Below are positions 51,666 through 61,198 of a DNA stretch of 64,000 nt, piece after piece. Every line of letters starts with the position of its first letter. The stretch's first letter is position 1. The stretch covers positions 141,550 through 205,549 of the forward strand of contig JAEZJG010000023.1 in assembly GCA_023415795.1 (NCBI GenBank), read 5' to 3'. The notes beneath the pieces were generated by a model. That model was not told where the DNA came from and did not search any database. It saw only the letters and a program-made list of their open reading frames with translations. The DNA is from Bacillota bacterium. GTDB taxonomy: Bacteria; Bacillota; Clostridia; Christensenellales; SZUA-584. A program made the position numbers and the translations under genes.

Positions 51666-51808
51666 TTATCTTATACTGGATTTGTTATACCGATAACCTG
51701 CAGCGCAAAGGAACAAAGCCCCGCCATATTTGGGCATCTCACGCATAATTGAACCGCTGATACAATACTTATTATTATACCCTACTCACTAATTAAGGCG
51801 GTGTTGTT

Positions 51809-52582
51809 ATGCGCATATTCGTCGTTAAGAAAAACACTCTGATACGGGCAGGCATCTTTATACTGCTCATTGTCGGAGCCATTGTGTATACGCAGGTGGC
51901 GCTGAACAGCGCAGCCCCTGCGGTCTCGATGTCTGAGCCCATGCCGGTGTGCCGCGTCGTGACAGATGAGAAGGCGGTGGCGCTTACAATTGATACGGCA
52001 TTCGGAGACGCGGACTACACGCAGGATATACTGAAGGTGCTGGACAACGAGAGCGCCAAGGCAACATTCTTCGTCATGGGCTTGTGGGCAAATGAGAACG
52101 CCGCAGCTTTGGATGCGATATCCAAGAGCGGCAACGAAATTGCCAGCCATTCAATGAAGCACGCCCGTTACCCCGACATGACCGCAGACGAGGTGATTGC
52201 CGATGCGGGCGAAGCCAAGAAAACTCTTTTCGACAAGACCGGTTTTGACTCGCAGGTGATTCGCATGCCGTACGGTGCTTTTAGCACGGAATCCATCACC
52301 GCCCTGGAGAATGAGGGTTACATTCCCGTCAAGTGGAGCTTGGATGCGAAGGACTGGAAGGGCTACGACTCGGCCAAGATTGCGGACGGGGTGCTAAAAT
52401 CGGTCAAGAGCGGCGACATCATCATGTTTCAGAACAACATGGCCGCCACACCTGATGCGATTGCAGCGGTGATACTGGGGCTACGCGAGCAGGGCTTTAA
52501 GATCGTAACAGTGTCGGACCTGCTGCTGGACGGGGATGCCATCGTGGACGCGACGGGAACACAGCGTTACTTTGAGGATTGA
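51809..52582 (+). CDS. Polysaccharide deacetylase family protein (PdaB-like)
   Basis: A 257-residue protein with an N-terminal membrane anchor (about residues 9-30) and a NodB domain. Expected motifs are present in altered form: VALTIDTAFGD (motif 1, normally TFDDG), SHSMKH (motif 2, metal His pair) and MPYG (motif 3); the late motif reads MFQNN rather than the usual LxH. The closest general type is the sporulation deacetylase PdaB, which modifies peptidoglycan. Loss of one Asp in motif 1 and the late His may reduce activity. No spore gene is adjacent. Confidence 0.8.
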   Translation: MRIFVVKKNTLIRAGIFILLIVGAIVYTQVALNSAAPAVSMSEPMPVCRVVTDEKAVALTIDTAFGDADYTQDILKVLDNESAKATFFVMGLWANENAAALDAISKSGNEIASHSMKHARYPDMTADEVIADAGEAKKTLFDKTGFDSQVIRMPYGAFSTESITALENEGYIPVKWSLDAKDWKGYDSAKIADGVLKSVKSGDIIMFQNNMAATPDAIAAVILGLREQGFKIVTVSDLLLDGDAIVDATGTQRYFED

Positions 52583-52599
52583 CGACGTACGATTCGGGG

Positions 52600-53223
52600 A
52601 TGAGTATGCAGGATACGACGAACAGCGTCAGCATAGCCGGACGCCTCTGCGGGCTCAAGCTGTCGCATAAGATATACGGAGAGGCATTCTACACGTTTTT
52701 GCTGGAATGCGCGCGCCTGAGTGAAAAGGCGGATATGCTGCCCGTGACAGTTTCTGAGCGTCTGTTGGAGCAGCATCCGCTGTGCGAGGGCGCAATGGTG
52801 GGTGTCAAGGGGCAGCTGCGTTCATACAACAAGCTGGTGGACGGTCGAGCGCGGCTGTATCTTACGATATTTGCGCGGGAGCTGGCTGATTGCTCCTCTT
52901 CCGCCAACGAGATCGAGCTGAACGGCTTCTTGTGCAAACCGCCCGTGTTTCGCATGACGCCCTTCGGGCGAGAGATTACCGACCTGCTGATTGCGGTGAA
53001 TCGTGCGTATAATAAATCTGACTACATACCCTGCATCGTTTGGGGGCGAAATGCGCGTTATGCCGCTGGCTTTGCTGTGGGAGACAAGGTGTCGCTGAGC
53101 GGGCGTGTGCAGTCCCGCGAATATGAAAAGCAGCTGGAAAGCGGCGAGGTTACGGTGCGCACAGCGTACGAGGTGTCCATCGCGCGGCTGCATAAGGACA
53201 TAGAAAGTGACAATAGCGAGTAA
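52600..53223 (+). CDS. Two-OB-fold single-stranded DNA-binding-like protein
   Basis: A 207-residue reading from ATG 52600 (TTG 52579 and ATG 52606 are alternatives). It contains two SSB-type OB folds: the first around SVSIAGRLCGLKLSHKIYGE with FYTFLLECARLS, the second around NEIELNGFLCKPPVFRMTPF with REITDLLIAVNR and SDYIPCIVWGRNA. Such duplicated short SSB-like proteins occur in Clostridia beside or separate from the main Ssb. No acidic C-terminal tip typical of Ssb is present; it ends DSDNSE-like. Its DNA-binding role is inferred. Confidence 0.75.
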   Translation: MSMQDTTNSVSIAGRLCGLKLSHKIYGEAFYTFLLECARLSEKADMLPVTVSERLLEQHPLCEGAMVGVKGQLRSYNKLVDGRARLYLTIFARELADCSSSANEIELNGFLCKPPVFRMTPFGREITDLLIAVNRAYNKSDYIPCIVWGRNARYAAGFAVGDKVSLSGRVQSREYEKQLESGEVTVRTAYEVSIARLHKDIESDNSE

Positions 53224-53230
53224 CGCGATA

Positions 53231-53256
53231 AACCGTCTGCAGACGGTTTTCTTTTT
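53231..53256 (+). terminator. Terminator after the SSB-like gene
   Basis: AACCGTCTGCAGACGGTT is a perfect palindrome, followed by TTCTTTTT. Confidence 0.9.
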
Positions 53257-53422
53257 GAAAAAAATATACAAAAGTTGCCGATAGACTTGGTGATTGATGG
53301 CTTTTGAAAACCGTGAATGTATGATAGAATAGTAGAAATGGCTTATTTTCAGGCGTGCGGTTTTTGACTTGCTGCCGCGGCGGCTGTAATACGAAAAATC
53401 GTTTTTGTGAAGGGAGCAGACA

Positions 53423-54175
53423 GTGAGATATCTGAGGGTGCAAAAAGATGGACAAGCATTTTATGCGGCGCTGGTGGATGGGTGTGTCAGACGGCTGAAC
53501 GGATCGCCATATGTGGGCGCGGAATATACGGGTGAGGAATATGGTTTGGACGACGTGCAGCTGCTGCCGCCGTGTGAACCCACCAAAGTGGTTGCGGTGG
53601 GGCTCAACTACGCCAAGCATGCTGCGGAGATGAAGGAAACGCTGTTGGGTAGACCAATGATATTCATCAAGCCGTCCACTTCGCTCATCGCCTGCGGCGA
53701 CGAGATCGTGTGGCCGCCCATTTCGAACAAGGTGGACTATGAGGCGGAGCTGGCGCTGGTGATCGGCAAGACGTGCAGAAACGTGACGCCGGAGGAGGCT
53801 CCCAATTTCATATTCGGATACACAGCGTTGAACGATGTGACGGCACGCGACATACAGAAGGGCGACGGGCAGTGGACACGCGGTAAATCGTTTGACACCT
53901 TTTGTCCGGTGGGCCCGTATATCGATACGGATTTTGATCCGGCGGGCAAGCGCGTGCAGAGCGTGCTGGACGGTGAGATCAAGCAGGACGGAAACACATC
54001 GGACATGCTGTTCAAGCCGGCAGAGCTCGTCAGCTTCATCAGCGAGTGCATGACGCTGCTGCCGGGCGACATCGTTTCGACCGGAACGCCGGAGGGTATC
54101 GGTCCGCTGCATCGCGGCGGTAAGATAGAGGTGCGCATTGAGGGCTTGGAGACACTGCACAACACAGTGGTTTGA
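53423..54175 (+). CDS. Fumarylacetoacetate hydrolase family protein
   Basis: This 250-residue protein has the FAH fold: VAVGLNYAKHAAEMKE, FIKPSTSLIACGDEI, VDYEAELALVIGKTCRN (metal ligands), FGYTALNDVTARDIQ and GDIVSTGTPEGIGPL. Members hydrolyse or decarboxylate acylpyruvates and related 2-oxo acids; 5-oxopent-3-ene-1,2,5-tricarboxylate decarboxylase and acylpyruvase are typical annotations. The start is GTG at 53423 with GGGAG six bases upstream. No pathway neighbours clarify the substrate. Confidence 0.9.
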   Translation: MRYLRVQKDGQAFYAALVDGCVRRLNGSPYVGAEYTGEEYGLDDVQLLPPCEPTKVVAVGLNYAKHAAEMKETLLGRPMIFIKPSTSLIACGDEIVWPPISNKVDYEAELALVIGKTCRNVTPEEAPNFIFGYTALNDVTARDIQKGDGQWTRGKSFDTFCPVGPYIDTDFDPAGKRVQSVLDGEIKQDGNTSDMLFKPAELVSFISECMTLLPGDIVSTGTPEGIGPLHRGGKIEVRIEGLETLHNTVV

Positions 54176-54241
54176 GCTGACAATATAGGTAAAAAGCCTT
54201 TGGTTTTTCGTTAAGCCGAAACGGCTGATAAGGAGGCTGCT

Positions 54242-54559
54242 ATGTACGAATCGAAGCTGAAGTCCCCTGATATGGACGCGCTGTTTGAAGCGATGCTGAC
54301 GCTGAAGTCAGCGGAGGAGTGCTACATGTTCTTTGATGATCTGTGCACAATATCAGAGCTGAATTCCATTGCACAGCGCTTCAAAGTGGCGCGGCTGCTG
54401 AAGGACAAGCACACCTGCCACGATATTTCCACGCAGACGGGCGCAAGCACGGCAACGATCAGCCGCGTGAACCGCTGTCTGCTGTACGGCACAGGCGGAT
54501 ACGACATGGCACTTAAAAGACTACAGGGGAGGACAGATGAATCTAAGCGGACTGAATGA
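54242..54559 (+). CDS. yerC: YerC/YecD TrpR-related protein
   Basis: A 105-residue protein with a Trp repressor-like helix-turn-helix: LYESK-type start, FFDDLCTISELNSIAQRF, and HDISTQTGASTATISRVNRCL. This is the YerC family, which sits upstream of pcrA in Bacillus and Clostridia. AAGGAGG precedes the ATG. It overlaps the pcrA start by 23 bases. It may act as a local regulator; direct evidence is lacking. Confidence 0.93.
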   Translation: MYESKLKSPDMDALFEAMLTLKSAEECYMFFDDLCTISELNSIAQRFKVARLLKDKHTCHDISTQTGASTATISRVNRCLLYGTGGYDMALKRLQGRTDESKRTE

Positions 54560-56762
54560 CAAGCAGCAGGAGGCGGTGCTGCAAACCGAAGGTGCTGTGC
54601 TGGTGCTGGCGGGAGCTGGTTCCGGTAAAACGCGCGTGCTGACCACGCGGGCAGCCCAGTTGATTGAACAGGGCACAGCACCTTGGCAGATACTTGCGCT
54701 GACATTTACAAATAAGGCGGCGGCAGAGATGAGGCAGCGTATTGAGGCGCTGGTGCCGGAAGCGGGCGAGATGTGGGTGAGCACTTTCCACGCGATGTGC
54801 GCGAAGCTGATGCGCATGGAGGGCGATCGTCTGGGTTACGCGCGCGGCTTTTCAATATACGATGCGACGGACGCTCTGACCGTGGTCAAGGACTGCCTCA
54901 AGGAGCTGGACATCGACAAGGATGTTATAGACCCGCGCAGTGCACGCAATTCTATCAGCCGCGCCAAGAACGACGGCGTGAATCCTGTCCAATATGTGGA
55001 GCAGTATAAGAAGGCATATGCCGACGGTGACAACGTGAAGCTGACCGCCCGCGTTTATGCGCGGTATGAGGATAAGCTGCGCGCCAGTAACGCGCTGGAC
55101 TTCGACGACCTGCTGTTAAAAACGCTGCTGCTGTTCGACGAATATCCGGACGTGCTGGAAAAATATCAGCGGCGTTTCCGATACATCATGGTGGACGAGT
55201 ATCAGGATACCAACGCGGTGCAGTATCGTATTGTGAAGCTGCTGGCGGGCGGTCACGGCAACATATTTGTGGTGGGAGACGACGACCAATCAATATACGG
55301 CTGGCGCGGTGCGGATATATCCAACATTCTTGACTTTGAAAAAGACTTCAAGGATGCGAAGGTGATCCGGCTGGAGCAGAATTACCGCTCTCATCAGGGA
55401 ATACTGGATGCGGCCAACGGCGTAATACGCAACAACAGCGCCCGTATGGGCAAGGAACTGTGGTCTTCCGTGACGTCGGGTCAAAAGCCGCTGGAGTTTC
55501 AGGCGGAAAGCGACATGGAGGAAGCGCAGTTTGTGGCCGAAAAGGTGGCGAGTCTGCTACGTGAGGGCAAATATACCGCGGCGGATATTGCGGTGCTGTA
55601 CCGTGTGAACAGCCAATCGCGCGTGCTGGAAAACAAGCTCAAGGAACGCGGCGTACCGTACGTCATTTACGGCGGACAAAGCTTTTATGACCGCAAGGAA
55701 ATCAAGGATGTGCTCGCCTACCTGAACCTTTTGTGCAACCCAAGTGCCGATCTTTGCTTTTTGCGTGCCGTGGGTACGCCGCGGCGGGGTATTGGTGAGG
55801 CATCGCTGGGCAAACTAAGCGATGCCGCGCAGGAAACGCAGTGCTCGCTGATGCGCATGAGCCGAGAGGCAGACACGATACTGCCCAAGAAAACCGCAGA
55901 CGCTCTGAGCACGTTTGTGAACATGATGGACGGCATTCGCGCCCAGATGTCGCAGTGTACCGTGCTGCAGACGGTGGAGCGGGTGATAGATGCATCCGGG
56001 CTGCGTGCCGCGCTGATGGCGGACACCACGGCAGAGGGACGCATGCGCGTGCTGAACGTGGAAGAATTTCTGCGCAGCGTGTCCGACTTCGAGCGTGAGG
56101 CGGGTGTGGGCGCTACACTTGAGGCGTTCTTGGAACGTAACGCGCTGATCTCGGATGTGGATAACGTGGGCGATGAGGACGACAAGATCACGATGATGAC
56201 GCTGCACAGTGCCAAGGGTCTTGAGTTTCCCATCGTATTTATGGTGGGTCTGCAGGAAGGGCTGCTGCCGCACCAGATTTCCTTGATGGACGGCGATGTG
56301 GAGGAAGAACGGCGGCTGTGCTACGTGGGCATGACGCGCGCGAGAAAACGGCTGTACCTCACATGGAGCACCACGCGTTTTGTGCGTGTGGGTGCGGGAT
56401 TCGAGCGCATGGAATCGAAGCGTTCGCGCTTTCTTGGCGAGGTGCCGGAGGGCTGCATGGAACCGGCGGGCGTGAAACGCAACACACCGGTGTTCTACTC
56501 CAGCGATTCTGCCAGCAGCAGCCCCTATTCGTTCGCACAGGGACGCGTTAAGATGCCGTCGATGGGGGCGGAGCCCAAACCCAAAGCGCAGCATTCGCCG
56601 GACGCGTTTGTGACGGGCGGCATCGTGTCGCATCCCAAGTTCGGGCGTGGGCAGATCGTGTCCACCAACGGCTCAGGTGAAGAAAAGATCGCGGTGGTGC
56701 GCTTTGATACCGCCGGTGAGAAGAAAATGTTTGTGGCGTTTGCGCCGCTTGAGATCGAATAA
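54537..56762 (+). CDS. pcrA: ATP-dependent DNA helicase PcrA
   Basis: A 741-residue superfamily 1 helicase: Walker A LAGAGSGKTRVLT, VDEYQDTNAVQY, GDDDQSIYGWRGAD, NYRSHQGIL and TLHSAKGLEFPIVFMVGL, plus the C-terminal Tudor-like domain (VSHPKFGRGQIVS). PcrA removes RecA and works in nucleotide excision repair and plasmid replication. Position between yerC and ligA confirms the call. ATG 54537 with GGGAGG upstream; it overlaps yerC by 23 bases. Confidence 0.97.
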   Translation: MNLSGLNDKQQEAVLQTEGAVLVLAGAGSGKTRVLTTRAAQLIEQGTAPWQILALTFTNKAAAEMRQRIEALVPEAGEMWVSTFHAMCAKLMRMEGDRLGYARGFSIYDATDALTVVKDCLKELDIDKDVIDPRSARNSISRAKNDGVNPVQYVEQYKKAYADGDNVKLTARVYARYEDKLRASNALDFDDLLLKTLLLFDEYPDVLEKYQRRFRYIMVDEYQDTNAVQYRIVKLLAGGHGNIFVVGDDDQSIYGWRGADISNILDFEKDFKDAKVIRLEQNYRSHQGILDAANGVIRNNSARMGKELWSSVTSGQKPLEFQAESDMEEAQFVAEKVASLLREGKYTAADIAVLYRVNSQSRVLENKLKERGVPYVIYGGQSFYDRKEIKDVLAYLNLLCNPSADLCFLRAVGTPRRGIGEASLGKLSDAAQETQCSLMRMSREADTILPKKTADALSTFVNMMDGIRAQMSQCTVLQTVERVIDASGLRAALMADTTAEGRMRVLNVEEFLRSVSDFEREAGVGATLEAFLERNALISDVDNVGDEDDKITMMTLHSAKGLEFPIVFMVGLQEGLLPHQISLMDGDVEEERRLCYVGMTRARKRLYLTWSTTRFVRVGAGFERMESKRSRFLGEVPEGCMEPAGVKRNTPVFYSSDSASSSPYSFAQGRVKMPSMGAEPKPKAQHSPDAFVTGGIVSHPKFGRGQIVSTNGSGEEKIAVVRFDTAGEKKMFVAFAPLEIE

Positions 56763-56773
56763 AGGAATTGCGT

Positions 56774-58738
56774 ATGGACGAGAAACAGAGGATCGATGCG
56801 CTGGTCGAGGAGCTGAATGCTCATGCCTACCGCTACTACACGCTGGACGCCCCCACTGTCAGTGACGCCGAATATGACGCGCTGTACGATGAACTGGCGG
56901 CGTTGGAAGCGCAGACGGGCTATGTGCGTTCTGATTCGCCGACCCGTCGAGTGGGCGGCGATGTGCTGCCCGGTTTTGAAAAACAGGCGCATCTGGCTCT
57001 GCTGTACAGTCTGGACAAGGTGCGTACCGAAGAAGAGCTTGCAGCCTGGGAGCAGCGCGCAAGGAAGATCGCCGACGAGCCGTACACCTATGTGGTGGAG
57101 TACAAGTTTGACGGGCTGACGGTGAATCTGCGATACGACGGCGGGCTGCTCGTCTCAGCCGCCACGCGCGGCGACGGCAGCGTGGGTGAGGTGATCACGC
57201 GTCAGGTGATGACGATAAAATCCGTACCGCTGTCCATACCCTTTAAGGGGCTGCTGGAGGTGCAGGGAGAGAGCATCATGCGCCTATCGCAGCTGCAAAG
57301 GTATAACGAAACGGCTGATGAACCATTGAAGAACGCGCGCAATGCGGCGGCGGGTGCGCTGCGCAATCTGAACCCGGCGGAGACGGCGCGGCGAAATTTA
57401 AGCCTCGTTTGCTATGGTGTGGGATTTAAGGATGGCGAACCGTTTGCGTCTCACCGTGAGATGCTGACGTTTCTGCGCGACAACCATTTTCCCGTCAGCA
57501 GCTTTTCCCGCACGGAGCACAGCCTGTCAGGCGCGCTGGATGCCGTGTCCGAAGCGGAGAAAAACCGCAGCAGCCTCGATTTTCTCATCGATGGTGCGGT
57601 GATCAAGATTGACAGCTATGCCGCGCGTGAACGGCTGGGCTTCACACAGAAATTTCCTCGTTGGGCGGTGGCGTACAAGTTCGCCGCCGACGAAAAGACG
57701 ACGACACTGCTGGACGTGATCTGGCAGGTGGGGCGCACCGGCAAGCTGACACCCGGTGCTGTATTGGAACCGGTGGATATCGCGGGCGTGTCGGTATCCC
57801 GGGCGACGCTGAACAATTACGGCGACATACAGCGCAAGGGCGTGAAGGTGCCCTGCCGTGTGTTTCTGCGCCGTTCGGGCGATGTGATTCCCGAGATATT
57901 GGGCGTGGCGGAGTATCTGCCTGAATCGCAGGATATTGTACCGCCCGATGTATGCCCGGCGTGCGGGCATCCGGTGACGGAAAAGGGGGCGCACCTGTTC
58001 TGTGAAAACATACTGCTGTGCCGTCCGCAGCTGACCCGCGCGATCGCGCACTTCGCCTCGCGTGACGCGATGAACATTGAGACGTTCTCCGACAAAACGG
58101 CGGAGGCATTATACGATCATCTGGGTCTGTCCGACGTGTCCGATCTGTATTATCTGGACTACGAGAGAATTAAAGAGCTGCCCGGCTTTGGCGATAAAAA
58201 GGCGGAGAACCTGCGGACAGCGATAGAGCGCAGCAAGACGCGTCCGCTGGCGGTTTTCATCTACGCGCTGGGCATACCGGGCATCGGCGCAAAGACGGGC
58301 AAGGATCTCGCGAATCGTTACGGCGGCATGGATGCGCTGGCTGCGGCTACGGAGGATGAGCTGCTGTCCATCGACGGCGTTGGCCCCACGCTGGCACAAA
58401 ACATTGTGGAGTTTTTCGCGGATGAGCGGGTGCGCCGCATCATCCGTCGAATGGAGGAGGCGGGCGTTGCGCCGCAGTTCCAGCGCAAGGCGGTCAAACA
58501 GTCTCCCTTTACAGGCAAGAAGGTGGTACTGACCGGCACGTTGGAGAAATACACGCGTAAGCAGGCTGCGGACATTATCGAATCACTGGGCGGAGAGGTG
58601 GTTTCGTCCGTCAGCAAGGCGACGGACTATGTGCTGGCGGGAGAGAGCGCGGGCAGCAAGCTGACCAAAGCGCAGTCTCTGGGCGTTACCGTCATCAGTG
58701 AATTTGAGTTTGAAGAGCTGATGTCTTCAGAAAAATAG
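56774..58738 (+). CDS. ligA: NAD+-dependent DNA ligase LigA
   Basis: A 654-residue ligase from ATG 56774 (AAAGGA upstream). Domains in order: Ia (YYTLDAPTVSDAEYDALYDEL), adenylation with YKFDGLTVNL (Lys nucleophile), OB fold, zinc finger CPACGH...FCENILLCRP, helix-hairpin-helix and BRCT (FTGKKVVLTGTLEKYTRKQA). It seals nicks using NAD+. Compared with typical LigA it reads LEVQGE where LEVRGE is usual, and the last zinc-finger Cys pair is spaced one residue wider. It follows pcrA and ends with a terminator. Confidence 0.95.
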   Translation: MDEKQRIDALVEELNAHAYRYYTLDAPTVSDAEYDALYDELAALEAQTGYVRSDSPTRRVGGDVLPGFEKQAHLALLYSLDKVRTEEELAAWEQRARKIADEPYTYVVEYKFDGLTVNLRYDGGLLVSAATRGDGSVGEVITRQVMTIKSVPLSIPFKGLLEVQGESIMRLSQLQRYNETADEPLKNARNAAAGALRNLNPAETARRNLSLVCYGVGFKDGEPFASHREMLTFLRDNHFPVSSFSRTEHSLSGALDAVSEAEKNRSSLDFLIDGAVIKIDSYAARERLGFTQKFPRWAVAYKFAADEKTTTLLDVIWQVGRTGKLTPGAVLEPVDIAGVSVSRATLNNYGDIQRKGVKVPCRVFLRRSGDVIPEILGVAEYLPESQDIVPPDVCPACGHPVTEKGAHLFCENILLCRPQLTRAIAHFASRDAMNIETFSDKTAEALYDHLGLSDVSDLYYLDYERIKELPGFGDKKAENLRTAIERSKTRPLAVFIYALGIPGIGAKTGKDLANRYGGMDALAAATEDELLSIDGVGPTLAQNIVEFFADERVRRIIRRMEEAGVAPQFQRKAVKQSPFTGKKVVLTGTLEKYTRKQAADIIESLGGEVVSSVSKATDYVLAGESAGSKLTKAQSLGVTVISEFEFEELMSSEK

Positions 58739-58750
58739 CAAAATTGCAAT

Positions 58751-58780
58751 AAAAAAGCCTGTATAAAGGCTTTTTTATTT
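58751..58780. terminator. Bidirectional terminator between ligA and murC
   Basis: AAAAAAGCCT and AGGCTTTTTT form a perfect ten-base stem with T runs on both strands. Confidence 0.93.
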
Positions 58781-58792
58781 TTATAAGTTTTA

Positions 58793-60157
58793 TTACAGCA
58801 GCTTTTTAGTTTCCTTACCCACGCTGCCAGAGCCCAGCGTGATCACAATGTCGCCGGGGACGGCGTGCTCATCCAAATATGCGCTGATCTCCTCGAAGGT
58901 GGGGATGTAGAGGCAGTCGGAATGGGGCGCTATTGCGGCGACAAGATCGCGCGCGTGTATCTCTCCCCGGTCTATGTCGCGACCTGGGTAGATGTCGGGC
59001 ACCAGCACTGTGTCTGCACTGCCAAAGCAGGTCGCGTATTTGTCCTTGAGCGTTTTGGCGCGGGTGTAGCTGTTGCACTGGAACACCACCCACATTTTCT
59101 TATGCGGATAGCGCTTGGCTGCATCCAGACAGGCGGCTATCTCAGAGGGATGATGGGCATAATCGTGGATTACCTTAACGCCGTTCTTCTCGCCCATCAG
59201 CTCAAACCGACGCCCCGCCAGATGGTAATGCGAAAGCGCCTTGGCAGCTTCTTCGAGGTTGACGCCAAAGGTATCGTGGCACACCGTGATGGCAGCCAGT
59301 GCGTTGCTCATGTTGTGCCGCCCGACTACCGCCAGCGACACCCGTGCGGAACCGTCCGGGGTCAGTATATCGAACGACGGGCAGCCCATCGCGTCGTATT
59401 CCTCGTTAGCGACGGTGTAATCCGCATTTTCAAAGCCGTAGGTCACCACACGGCGACCCGACTGCGCCGCCAGCTTTTGCACCAGCGCGTCGTGCGCGTA
59501 GGCATACAGCGTACCGTTTTCGGGCAGCAGCGATGTAAACTTGACAAACGCTGCATATATTTCATCGATGCTTTTGTAGTAATCCAGATGGTCATCATCA
59601 ATGTTGTTGATGAGCGCACAGGTGGGGCGCAACGTGAGAAAGCTCTCCACATATTCGCAGGCCTCTGTGATAAATGCGGGGTAATCGCCGATGGACACGC
59701 CGCCGCCTAAAAAGTCGACCATGCCGCCTACATGTACAGTCAGGTTAACGCCGCATTCGCGCAATATGATGGCGCACATTGATGTGATCGTGGTTTTGCC
59801 GTGGCAGCCCGCGATGCCGATCACCGTCTCAAACTGGCGGCTGATCTGCCCCAGCAGCTCCGAACGCTCCAGCATGGGCAAGCTCAGCTCCTTTGCGCGG
59901 TCGTACTCCGGATTGCCCGGCTTAATGGCAGCTGAATAGATAACTAAGGCCGCATCCTCCACGTTTTGTGCACTGTGGCCAATAGTGAACGGAATGTTTT
60001 CCTCCGTCAGCCTGCCCGTAAAAGGGGATTCGTTTATATCTGAGCCCTTCGGCTTATATCCCAGGTTCTTTAGTATCACGGAAAGACCGCTCATGCTGCA
60101 CCCGCCGATGCCAATGAAATGAACTGTCTGACCGTGGAACTCTTGCAAACTTACCAT
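58793..60157 (-). CDS. murC: UDP-N-acetylmuramate-L-alanine ligase
   Basis: A 454-residue Mur ligase: IGIGGCSMSGLS at the N-terminus, GCHGKTTITSMCA (ATP site), EACEYVESFL, NIDDDHLDYY and DYAHHPSEIAACLDAAK. It adds L-alanine to UDP-MurNAc in peptidoglycan synthesis. It is separate from the dcw cluster, as often in Clostridia, and diverges from purR. Confidence 0.97.
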   Translation of the reverse strand: MVSLQEFHGQTVHFIGIGGCSMSGLSVILKNLGYKPKGSDINESPFTGRLTEENIPFTIGHSAQNVEDAALVIYSAAIKPGNPEYDRAKELSLPMLERSELLGQISRQFETVIGIAGCHGKTTITSMCAIILRECGVNLTVHVGGMVDFLGGGVSIGDYPAFITEACEYVESFLTLRPTCALINNIDDDHLDYYKSIDEIYAAFVKFTSLLPENGTLYAYAHDALVQKLAAQSGRRVVTYGFENADYTVANEEYDAMGCPSFDILTPDGSARVSLAVVGRHNMSNALAAITVCHDTFGVNLEEAAKALSHYHLAGRRFELMGEKNGVKVIHDYAHHPSEIAACLDAAKRYPHKKMWVVFQCNSYTRAKTLKDKYATCFGSADTVLVPDIYPGRDIDRGEIHARDLVAAIAPHSDCLYIPTFEEISAYLDEHAVPGDIVITLGSGSVGKETKKLL

Positions 60158-60273
60158 ATATTACACTCCTGCTCATTGAACATAATCACGGACATCATAG
60201 CATTATACTCTAAACACCTGTCATATATCAATAAAAAAGCATTATTCCTATTTAAAAAAGAACGAAGTCCTAC

Positions 60274-60279
60274 TATAAT
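60274..60279 (+). promoter_or_regulatory. Probable -10 box of purR
   Basis: A perfect TATAAT lies 35 bases upstream of the purR ATG; the -35 at 17 bases distance (TTTAAA) is weak. No PurBox pair is seen. Confidence 0.45.
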
Positions 60280-60313
60280 GGAATGTAAAGTAAGCCTTAT
60301 GAGGTGCGCTCAG

Positions 60314-61120
60314 ATGGATAAAGCTGACAGAAAAACGCGATTAGCCGTGGTTTCCGCCCTGCTGCAGAGCAACCCCGGAAAATATTATTCGCTCAAGGTG
60401 TTTTGCGACATGTTTGGGGCGGCAAAATCGACGATGAGCGAAGATGTCGCGATGCTGCGCAGCATGTACAGAAAATACGGTCAGGGGGATATTGAGGTGG
60501 CACTGGGGGCAGGCGGTGGCGTGCGCTTTGTGTCCGCACCCTCTCCCAACCAAAAGGCGGATGTACTGCAGGAGATTGCGCAGGTGCTGTCTGACCCGTC
60601 GCGTATACTGCCCGGCGGCTATATTTACACAGTGGATGTGCTGTCCAATCCGCATTATGTGACGGCGATGGGAGACATATTGGCAGGCATGTTTGCCCGC
60701 ACCAACCCGGATTTTGTGGCCACGGTGGAAACCAAGGGCATTCCGCTAGCCTTCAGCGTGGCGCGCGCGTTGTCGCGTCCGCTGGTGATCGCGCGGCGCG
60801 ATCTCAAAATCACCGAAGGGTCGGTGGTCACCATCAACTATTTGACCGGCTCGTCGCGCCGCATGATGACGATGTCGATGTCCAAACGCGCCGTGAGCGC
60901 CGGACAAAAGGCTTTGCTGATCGACGATTTCATTGCCGGAGGCGGCACAGTGCACGCGCTCTGCGAGATGATGAAGGAGTTTTCCATCACCGTGGTGGGC
61001 TGCGGCACGGCCATCGCCACCAAGCAGCCGGAACGCAAGCTGGTGGATAATTACCGGACGCTGCTGGTGCTGGAGGAAGTGGACGCTGCGGGCGAGCGTA
61101 TTGTCATCCGTCCCGCGTAG
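60314..61120 (+). CDS. purR: Purine operon repressor PurR
   Basis: A 268-residue protein with an N-terminal winged helix (FCDMFGAAKSTMSEDVAMLR) and a C-terminal phosphoribosyltransferase-like domain with the PRPP loop LLIDDFIAGGGTVHAL. PurR of Gram-positives represses purine genes and is released by PRPP. ATG 60314 has GAGGTG seven bases upstream; readings from 60119 or 60278 are less well supported. It is divergent from murC. Confidence 0.95.
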   Translation: MDKADRKTRLAVVSALLQSNPGKYYSLKVFCDMFGAAKSTMSEDVAMLRSMYRKYGQGDIEVALGAGGGVRFVSAPSPNQKADVLQEIAQVLSDPSRILPGGYIYTVDVLSNPHYVTAMGDILAGMFARTNPDFVATVETKGIPLAFSVARALSRPLVIARRDLKITEGSVVTINYLTGSSRRMMTMSMSKRAVSAGQKALLIDDFIAGGGTVHALCEMMKEFSITVVGCGTAIATKQPERKLVDNYRTLLVLEEVDAAGERIVIRPA

Positions 61121-61146
61121 AGTTTGTACCCTGTAAGCTGATAAAT

Positions 61147-61177
61147 AAACCCGTTCGGGAGACTCCTGAACGGGTTT
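61147..61177. terminator. Bidirectional terminator between purR and the G1PDH gene
   Basis: AAACCCGTTC and GAACGGGTTT form a ten-base perfect stem that extends inward with GGA/TCC. Confidence 0.85.
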
Positions 61178-61198
61178 CGTATTATAGGCAGCGTTATA

